64,000 bases of DNA from Cyathus striatus. Lineage: Eukaryota; Basidiomycota; Agaricomycetes; Agaricales; Nidulariaceae. Positions 56,170 to 64,000 of the stretch are shown in pieces. The translations under genes were made by a program, and so were the position numbers. Below the pieces are notes generated by a model. The model ran no database searches, was not told where the DNA came from, and was given only the letters and a program-made list of their open reading frames with translations. The stretch lies in the NCBI GenBank assembly GCA_025738555.1, contig JAOVFP010000006.1, positions 2,604,001 to 2,668,000 of the forward strand, written 5' to 3'. Within the stretch, counting starts at the first letter, position 1; each line of letters opens with the position of its first letter.

Positions 56170-58519
56170 TCGTCGATACTACATAAGTAATCCTTGGCAA
56201 TGTAACAAAATGGGGATACATGGTTGACGTTACTTGATTCAACAGCGGTTCACTGGAAAGATCAGTCCCCGATACAGGACTTATGCCATATGAAACCTAA
56301 CCAACTAGCTCAAGATTCAACCTTCTTTCTTCAGAAATTTCACTGATAAGAAACTTGAGGCACATGATAATAGGTGGTCGGATTATGACATTATGTGCAC
56401 AGGGGATAATGGTACTGAACAAGTATGATGTATAATAAATCTATCAGTACCAAACCATTACTAGTAAAAGTGATATACGGCCAGCCAACAATAGTTATCG
56501 TTATCCTCTATTTATAAATGACATATGCATATAGTTGCTTAGTATAGCACTAGCAACTTGGCTACTGCCGGTTAACAGCACTTATTTTAATTCCTTCCTC
56601 AGAACCAATATCTAAAATTGAATAATGCCAAAAAGGTCTCATGGCACAGTTATAATTTGGTGCATTCGCAAGATGTATAAGCATTTAGAGTGAATGTAAT
56701 AATATATGTCAAAATCCTCGTTCAACACGAGGTCAGACCTTTGTCTTCGGGTTCGCGTTTGATTTTTTATGGCCACTGGTGGGATTGGGGCGTAAGTGAA
56801 ATTTCCAGATCTAGAGTTGTTCCGACAAATAGTAGAATCTATTGACGGTCTGATGGCATAGAAGTTTATTCACAATTGTGTGAGACATTCTCGCTCGACT
56901 CCTGGTCAGACTGATTACTTGATCCATCACTGACCAGTATTTTGTATTATAATCATAACCTCAAGGCGCTTGAGTTCATTAACTCGGTGAATAATATCAT
57001 GGTCTAATAGTGCAAGCTGTAACGAGATATACACAATCGCGATGTACTGGTAGTTGCAGTCCTCTTTCGACTCGAGGTCAGACCCTCAATAGACTGTTCA
57101 ATATTCATTCTTTTTATTATAATCTTCCTAGTGAATCGAAATATTCCCGTAGTTCCATAAGAAATCAGACCTCAACAGACCCCTGTTTATCCCAACTCAG
57201 ACTTATCCGGACCTCTTACTCCTTCATGGGCGCATGCATAGAATCGGTCTTGTGAACCGCATTTTAATTTCCATAAATCTATTGATAAAGCCGAAATTCA
57301 TCGATAGTGTTAGCCCTTGAGGGCGTTGTGTATTTTCTCAGGCCCCGGGGCCTGCGATAACGAAACGGACATCGGATCCGAAGGACATGACCATCGAACA
57401 GGAATAATTGCTAATTGCACCGTTGCACAGAACGGTTCGGAGCATGCATTATGGAATACAAGTTCAATCGATCCTGTGATCAGTATTCTGGACTGCAAGT
57501 CAAAAATTCATGAGAACTTGGGAAGTGCTACATATCCTTTGAGAGGTTGTTTTTCCCCTGGCTATTCCTGGGCTATGCGGCGAGAAAGAGGGCGCCGGAC
57601 CCGAAGTACAGATGTAACTATAGAACCATCAAGCGCAGCGCCAGGACCACGAGAGCTTGTAGCAATCCCAGATTTAACGGTGAAAAAGACGGAGTACGTT
57701 GCGCAAAGCCGAAGAACACGTTGTATGTAAATGAAACGCAGAAAGATTTGGAGTCCTTAGCTATTAGGAGCTCGAGAACAGATGGCCACGTGGCACATGC
57801 AACTCTGTTCCATTGTTGATAATCTGGCCTACGCATATTGTGGACGATAAGGATAAGAAAGAAGGCCAGTATTTCCTAATGAGCACGGATATCATATGAG
57901 AGGGAGCAACACGGACCGTATTGAAGCTTGACTGAGCTCGACCCACTCCTCACCCTGCCATTTCAACATTCTCCCCTTCCATAGCGGAGATCAGCGAGAA
58001 AAGAGTGTTCAGGTTCAGCGCTACATCGGTTCTATCACCACCAGCGCCCTATCAAGAAGACGAAGAGTGGATGAAAGAAAGATAAAAGAGGGACGTGGAT
58101 GCTGGAGCTCTTTATTAGCGTCCGCACCCACAGACACAAACCCACTGGGATCTGGCCCGTCCCTGTTCATATCCGAGAAATTAGCGGGTATGCCTGTCTT
58201 CCGTACTCATGAGGGTACGTTCCTGTATACTTCCTCAGTACTGTATCTGGTGAGATTGTTGATATAGTAGCTGAGGTCCGGGGCTGGGGTCCTGGGGATC
58301 CAACTAGAGTAACATAGCTCCGAATACAAGCTCGCCTCATTCAGCACGTACAGTATGCATCGTGCAAGTTTATAATACACTTGATATGTAACTTTTATGT
58401 TCTTCGATGGCAGCTGCAGCGGCGATTTGGTCAAGGTTTGGTGCAGTGAATATTTTAAGTATTCTTTAATCGTGACGCAAGTCGAATTGACCCGAGTTTG
58501 ATCCGAGCCTGACCGAACA

Positions 58520-58676
58520 CACCGCGGGAACTTGCTTCTATTTCCTTTGATGATATTGAGAAGATATGATGAAATCAAAATCTTTTCAACGTATCTTCTC
58601 AATATTATCGATTTTAAAATATTTTCTTCATATCTTCTTTGTATCTTCGCGCTTTTAGAAGCAATTTCCCGCGGTG
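58520..58676. mobile_element. 157-bp MITE-like inverted-repeat element
   Basis: The ends CACCGCGGGAACTTGCTTCT and (reverse complement) CACCGCGGGAAATTGCTTCT match at 19 of 20 positions. The AT-rich interior contains further TATCTTCTC / GAGAAGATA complementarity. Target duplication not resolved. Confidence 0.65.
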
Positions 58677-59172
58677 ACACGCAAGCGTGATATTGCAGTA
58701 CTGTTGCAGTAAGATAAGTTACTTTGAGCCAAGTACATATTCCCACGCTTCTCATTCGCTCGTTTGAGACGTTAATAATAATCGTAGTACTTGACAGTTG
58801 AGCATAACGATCCTCATTCAACTTGAGGTTGGACCGTGTTTCGAAATTGATACACACTCAGTATTTTTACGAATCTTTCAAACCCAAGCTTTGTTGGCTC
58901 ACCATTTAGATTTACAAATATTGCACTTCAAAACATCGCTTTCAGCATCTTTCGATCTGTATACTACATATTACCTGTGGACTCATGGTGCTTATCGTAC
59001 AAAATCATTGTCAATATCTACCATAAAAATGGAAACCCCATCAACCAATTCAACTCTCACCCTGGATCATTCGAGAAGAAATGAATCCCTTCAAAAACTG
59101 CAAGATGGAGATAATCAAGTACCATTATCCGTAAGGTATTTCCCCCAACTACACACCCTGTTCAGAACTAGG

Positions 59173-60808
59173 CTATGCTCGTATCATCCTTCTGCTATGA
59201 GCAAATTGAACTTCTGTAGAAGATTCCGTTCCACTTGAATATATCCCTGTGTCATTGATCTGATGTAGGTTGAGCATTAGGCGGGACATCAGAGTTACTG
59301 ATACACTAGAATAGGAGTTATAAATGCTGGATTAATCGAACTAATGCACCTTACCTGCTAGTAAATGATGAAATCACAGGCTATGCATGTCATCACATTA
59401 TACATTTTTCTGAAAATTAAACACAACTGATAACACAACTTACAAATCTGGTAAACTAAAGAATGGTAAGGTAAGATGAAGGGCCTGCCCGAGTCAATTC
59501 GTCGCTAATCACTTACATGGCACAGTGTTAATATGTTTGTCATGTTCATCAAGGCCATAGCACTATGAATCAACGATGATAAAAATATTAATAAGAGGTT
59601 TGATAAAATCTTACATATAGTACAAGGCGCCTGGGATTCGGTAGCATAAGCACAGATAATAGTGTGAGGGGTAAATTTCTGACCGTCTCGTATAATAATT
59701 GATGCAAGAGGAACTTTTACTCCGTATGTTCTGAAGTAATTTCTTGTTGTCCAAGCAATGTGTAATATGAAACCAAAAATAATGGTGTCATAGATCATAA
59801 GAGCTATCCAAGATACTCCTAACCCTGTATCGATTATCAAGCTCAGAGAGTCAAATTGTAATAAAAAAGGAATAGTATCGTCCGTACTCATTGACCTAGT
59901 GAGGATGTACATTAGCAGTGAGCACTATTTTTGTTAATACAAGTTGGTTGTTCTTACGTTTCTTGAGACAAGACAAGCTGACATCCTGCTCCAATTTCAG
60001 GATGTAAATTCCGCTGATCAACCAGAACCCACTATTGAGACTTGTATCATTATGTGATCGGTAGCATGAGAATTAATACGCACGATTGAAATTCCCACAA
60101 GAACCACCACTACACCAAGGATACACAGTAATATTCGAAGTGATCGTTCATAGAGAGCATAAACACGAAGCATGAGGAGTACTAAATGATCAATTTAACA
60201 CGCCTTTTAAATTACAAAAAAAGGTTACTGGAAATGACGAGTTGATTTAAGCATAAGAGAACTTCATGAAAGATGTACAACATGCTGCACTTATCACTGA
60301 CAGGGCCTAAGTAAGTAGCTTCCACACTTAAAGAGTGCCACACCTTTGGATCTAATTGACACATTGTTAGCTAACGTAAAAACTGTAAGGTTTAATGCAA
60401 GATACCTCCGTTTGTGATAATGAACTAAACACCAGTTCAAGAGTTACCAACGCACTACCAAAGAACGTAACGTAGCGGTTAGCAAAAAACCAGTATGCGC
60501 TTGCCCTTTTAGGTCGTTTCCATATATAATTTATTTCGTCGTCTGCTGTAGTATAAATGGCCGGACACTGTAGAATAATATCGGAAGTACTTCACTTACC
60601 GAATGTCAAGATATGGTCATAGTATAAAACAGCTTCAGATGTAACAGTTAGCAAGTAATGAAGTGCTCTCAATGGTAAGAATTACTTACATACTGTGAGT
60701 ACGTAGGTTATGACTACATGGTCAAAATTAAATCTATAACCATGTTAGTGTTCCGTTCACCACATAAAAGATAGCTTTCAGCAACGTCAAGTTGTTTTCA
60801 GTTTCCAT
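59173..60808 (-). CDS. DUF6533-type seven-helix membrane protein
   Basis: Ten exons with consistent phase run from 60632 to the stop at 59173: 60632-60600, 60545-60406, 60343-60229, 60181-60023, 59985-59958, 59895-59684, 59630-59615, 59562-59517, 59484-59444 and 59305-59173. The product contains LYYDHILTF, ADDEINYIWKRPKRASAYWF and FANRYVTFFG, the DUF6533 signature. Helices follow around LLMLRVYALYERSLRILLCI and GVSWIALMIYDTIIFGFILH. Near the C-terminus is VSVTLMSRLMLNLH, diagnostic of this large Agaricomycete family. Members are plasma-membrane or endomembrane proteins of unknown function. A likely start is ATG at 60808 (METENNLTLLKAIFY), but the splice from it to exon 60632 could not be phased, so the 5' end is unresolved and could carry a defect. 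One 138-nt intron is unusually long for this gene. Confidence 0.75.
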
Positions 60809-62034
60809 GATGTAACGTAAAAGATAAGTGAAGAGGGTGTGATGCAATAGGGTTAAAAGTTTGCGTTCACTAGCGGGATAACGAAGAATTAATCAGAGGG
60901 CTTCAACTTCCGCATGGTGTATATACAGTTTTCAATAAAGGAAAAGTACGATGCTCCTGTTCGTAATTTCTGATTCTGTTTCCATTTCTGATTCTGATTC
61001 CGTTTCTGATTCCGTTTCTGATTCTGTTTACAATCAATAAGATCCCGAGGCACTTTCTTGTTCACCCTATCATGAAACCCCGGGAACTTCAAGTTGTCGT
61101 GCTCTGTCAAAACAAGCCTATATTATGTGCACGGAGAATGAGACGCGATGATCAGCCCGTCATTGGCAACACTAGTATCACGCTCACTTCTTCTTGTAGG
61201 ACAAACGACCCACGCATATGCAAGAGACCAAGTTTGTCTTTGAGGAACTTGGGTTACGACTCACGAGTACCGTGTATCCTCTTCCCTGATATGGGACTTC
61301 ATACATATCTCGAAGGTTGCTGATTCCGCAGTACGTTCGGCATTCACCGTGGGTGGATCACACATTGTTTGCAAGCCCCACATTTATCATCACCGCCTTG
61401 TTTTGAAAACAATAGTTGAATTATAACAGCGACATTACAAAGCCCTCATTCCAAGAATAACATTTTATAGCAACGGTCACGATATTCTGATGGATTAGGA
61501 TATTTAGGTTCTCGTGAACCATCAGCGGAGGAGATCAAGAGGAGATCGTTTTTAATAAGACACTGTCATTCTATTGTGCAATGCAAGAGACAGGTTGCTC
61601 GTTTGATTCCATTCATGTTAATGATTATTGCAGCGATTGGCCAATGTAACGCTACCTTTGATTCCCAGTTGAGAAGACAAACCAACAATGTATACTATGA
61701 ACATAGTATCAAATACAAGAAGTCTACATAAAATAAAACATATAAGGTATCCTTCGGCACCATTATAACGATGTAGTAGTACATGTAACCATAGTTCAAT
61801 GCCCACCATGCCAATAACCTACCATAGTCGCAGAGCAGTTGCTTACACATGCAGGATTACCAAAACCAACAAAGCCTATCATCAAAGACATCTCAATGAA
61901 ACGATATATACTGCAGACGAAACTGTAAGGATGGAGACAACGAAACCGTAAATCCAAGTCACTTACATGCCATGCATGTGTTTCGTGGCTAAACCATTGC
62001 TTAGGCCTAATAAAGAATAGTAGCTCTAACTTAC
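60809..62034. other. Stretch without supported genes
   Basis: Several intron-like signals occur on the minus strand between 61600 and 62030 (for example GTAAGTGAC near 61965), so this may be the 3' part of a decayed multi-exon gene continuing from 62035. No coherent frame could be assembled. A degenerate hexamer repeat lies at 60965-61030. Confidence 0.4.
60965..61030. repeat. Degenerate TCTGAT-TC hexamer repeat
   Basis: Repeats of TTTCTGATTC / TTCCGTTTCTGATTC make a simple-sequence block of about 65 bp; minus-strand translation gives only Asn/Gln/Lys/Arg repeats. Confidence 0.75.
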
Positions 62035-62404
62035 GGCAATGATACCAGTAATAATAACGGGGATGGCACGATTTGCGAAGTGGAAGCTAAGTCGTATACC
62101 TCCAACCGCGGATAGGGATAACGAAGGCTGGATATCAGTGTTACCGAGTTGGGCCGTAAGGTGAGTGACTAGTGAGGAGAGGGATGTGCGAGCAACATCA
62201 GTCTATGAAGAAATAGCGAAAACAAAATTAGTGAACGGAAGAAGAAATGTGGAAGGAAGAGAAGATAGGAACGTACCAAACGATCTCAGACTTATATCAC
62301 CTCCGCACCCTTGTCCTTCCCCACCGTCTGACACGCTGCCATGACGAACTCGATCAAATCCTTCGTCCTCTCCCAAACATCCCTCCCTCCCCAGGGAATA
62401 CGGT
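62035..62404 (-). CDS. Candidate exons of an unknown gene
   Basis: Exons 62404-62301 and 62202-62035 join in phase 0 across an intron (GTGATA...CATAG). They read RIPWGGRDVWERTKDLIEF, VMAACQTVGKDKGAE, then TDVARTSLSSLVTHLTAQLG and LSAVGGIRLSFHFANRAIP. The first exon has a good CTTTCAG acceptor, so more exons probably lie upstream (a protein-like stretch DFTGLTLPLKKVIANAI sits at about 62520-62470), but the phase of that link fails. The 3' end may be the TAG just after GTAAGT at 62034. I do not recognise the family. The gene is divergent from the monooxygenase gene, so they may share a promoter region. Confidence 0.4.
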
Positions 62405-63087
62405 CTGAAAGGGCGTGAGAGGTTGAATGAGAGAAAACATGCATGGTGTGTTTCCTGTCACGGTCATTATGGCATTTGCAATAACTTTTTTGAGGGGGAG
62501 TGTGAGGCCGGTGAAGTCAGAGGGCACCTCATTTTGCCATAGTACGTTGTTTGATCTTGCTGTTTGTGGTCTTAGCTGTGAACACTGAGATGAGGGAGAG
62601 GGGAGGACTTAAAAAGTGTTTGGACCCTAAAGATCACATACCCACTTACTTTAACTTTGCCCGGGACTCCCAAACTACGAGTGCACTGCGGTGGTGACGG
62701 CCGGCGACCCGGCAGGAGTAGAGATGTGTCGAATCTGAGACGTGAGAATGAGGGCTTTTCAGGACCAGGGCTTCACAGTTAAATGAGAAAGAAAATTGTT
62801 AACGGAAGGGAGAGGTGGAGTAATTGGATGGTCTACGTTCTAATACGTTGTGAACGTTGTGGTTGGAACTTGGAACTTGGCACGACTTCGCATTAAATGT
62901 TTCCAAGTTCACGCGCACGCGTCACGCGTCACGCATGCCGAAAAGCTCCCGTCACTCCCGTATTACAGGCCTGTGGCTCGTGGGCCAGTTACTGTGGGCG
63001 ACGCTGGGCGCCCACATTCAAATACTTTCATCGATCTCCAACAGCCAACAGCTCCTCTTCCACAACGTTAATAACCTTCAAATACTT

Positions 63088-64000
63088 ATGTCTGATATCA
63101 TTCCAGTATTGATTGTTCATGCTGTTTCTACTTATTTCATAACACTGATTCCTAACCTGAACTTTTGAAATGTAGGTTGGTGCAGGTCCAGCTGGTCTTG
63201 TTGCAGCTCTATTCCTAGCACAGAATGGTATAAAGCTACGTATCATTGATAAGGAGGACACCTTCCACATTGGCTCTCGTGGTTTTGGTGTTCAGGTGTG
63301 TTCAGTCTTGACATTGTGTTCTATACTTTATTTCATTTCTTGATGTTCAAAATTATGTAGCCTCGCACCTTGGAGCTTTTCCAACTCTTGGGAATTCTTG
63401 AAGATGTACAGAAATTTTGTACCCTGATTCCAACAAGTACTCATTACTTTATGTTTTCTATTATTACTGTAATGCTTCATATTATTATTTTAATAGTATT
63501 ATGTGTACTCATAAGTGCTCATTACTTTATGCTTCCTATTATTATTCTAATAGAATTATGTACGCTTTTCAAGTATGTCACATCTGTCACAATTTTCCCA
63601 TGCATTACGTTCGTCACACATATTCCTGTGCCTCATGTTTTTCCTGTGCATTGTATTTGTCACATATTTCACACGCATCACATTCGTCACACATATTCCC
63701 GCGCTTCATATTTGTCATGTACTTCACGCGCGTCACGTTCGTCACATATATTCCCACGCATCACATTTGTCACATTTTCCCGCCCGTCACGTTTGTCACG
63801 CATATTCCCATGCATTACATTCATCACATGTTTCCTACATGTCACATTTATCACAATTTTCATGTGTGTCACATCTGTCACGATTCTTCCACACTACATA
63901 TATATCACACTTGTCATGCTTTGGCATGTTTGTCATGCTTTTATGTGCATCACACATCACATTTGTCACATTCTTTATAAGTGTTACGCTCTTATGCATG
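63088..64000 (+). CDS. FAD-dependent aromatic-type monooxygenase, 5' part
   Basis: Exons 63088-63114, 63176-63295 and 63361-63436 agree in phase (0, 0, then 1). They encode MSDIIPVLIVGAGPAGLVAA with the GxGxxG dinucleotide-binding motif (GAGPAG, residues 11-16), then LRIIDKEDTF, GSRGFGVQPRTLELFQLLGI and LEDVQKFC. This is the N-terminus of class A flavoprotein monooxygenases of the phenol-hydroxylase/PheA-TfdB type, which add one oxygen to aromatic substrates using NAD(P)H. The next exon is not reached: after donor GTACTC at 63437 at least 560 nt of repetitive sequence follow to the window end. Either the third intron is very long or the gene is interrupted. A role together with the dienelactone hydrolase is possible but unproven. 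Confidence 0.8.
63565..63970. repeat. Degenerate GTCACA-type minisatellite in the monooxygenase intron
   Basis: About 20 imperfect units of 17-20 bp built on CACATTTGTCACA / CATATTCCCACGCATCAC cover some 400 bp. They start just downstream of two copies of a TTATTATTCTAATAG-like segment (63480-63560). Confidence 0.8.

Larger units (their letters stand above)
54738..59172. other. Long gene-poor stretch
   Basis: I found no convincing gene in these 4.4 kb apart from the weak candidate at 55549-56169. Short motifs related to GAGGTCAGACC occur near 56730, 57070 and 57165, with a variant near 58825. A small inverted-repeat element lies at 58520-58676. The 217-codon minus-strand frame at 58857-58207 runs straight across that element and is considered spurious. 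Confidence 0.45.

Noticed and set aside
58207..58857. A 217-codon open frame on the minus strand
   Set aside because: It reads straight across the palindromic 157-bp element at 58520-58676, has no splice signals or recognisable motifs, and is best explained as chance.

Overview
This is eukaryotic DNA, most likely from a mushroom-forming basidiomycete (Agaricomycetes). The genes I could model have many exons separated by mostly 40-63 nt introns with GTRNGT-type donors and CTRAY-like branch sites. The families also point there: a DUF6533-type seven-helix membrane protein, F-box-like proteins with degenerate repeats, cysteine-cluster proteins associated with KDZ transposons, and a serine/threonine-rich single-pass membrane protein with a proline-rich tail.

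Layout. (1) 1-0.93 kb: a six-exon minus-strand gene of unknown function. (2) 2.4-46.9 kb: a head-to-tail array of degraded copies of one segment, [single-pass membrane-protein gene + F-box-like gene]. Only the first membrane-protein copy (A, 2778-6653) has an intact frame. Copies B, C, D, E/F and G are truncated or frameshifted, and both F-box copies are broken. Intron 3 of copy A is 2107 nt long and is made of about eleven degenerate tRNA-like modules separated by pyrimidine tracts. The same module series recurs, in order, in every other copy.

(3) The array is heavily invaded by transposons, and the duplicated copies supply natural empty sites. There are two abutting TA-flanked elements (16.7-18.6 kb) and inverted-repeat elements at 19.3-20.6 and 24.5-25.4 kb. 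A nested 8.55 kb insertion (27794-36343) carries a decayed KDZ-associated element with two protein genes, hairpins, minisatellites and long subterminal arrays. There is a 1.14 kb foldback element (37.4-38.6 kb), an inverted-repeat element of about 490 bp (39.1-39.6 kb), a Mutator-like element with a perfect 9-bp target duplication (41417-42740), a TA-flanked element holding a transposase C-terminus (44952-46157), and a twin foldback element (46866-49495).

(4) 49.5-64 kb: ordinary gene territory. It holds a dienelactone hydrolase (49942-51013, +), a PaaI-type thioesterase (53842-54737, +), a DUF6533 membrane protein (59173-60808, -), a weak minus-strand candidate (62035-62404) and the 5' part of an FAD-dependent aromatic-type monooxygenase (63088 to the window end, +). 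The monooxygenase and the dienelactone hydrolase would fit aromatic breakdown, but a pathway link is only inference.

All gene models were built by reading splice sites and checking phase by hand. No database search was possible. Boundaries of decayed copies are approximate.
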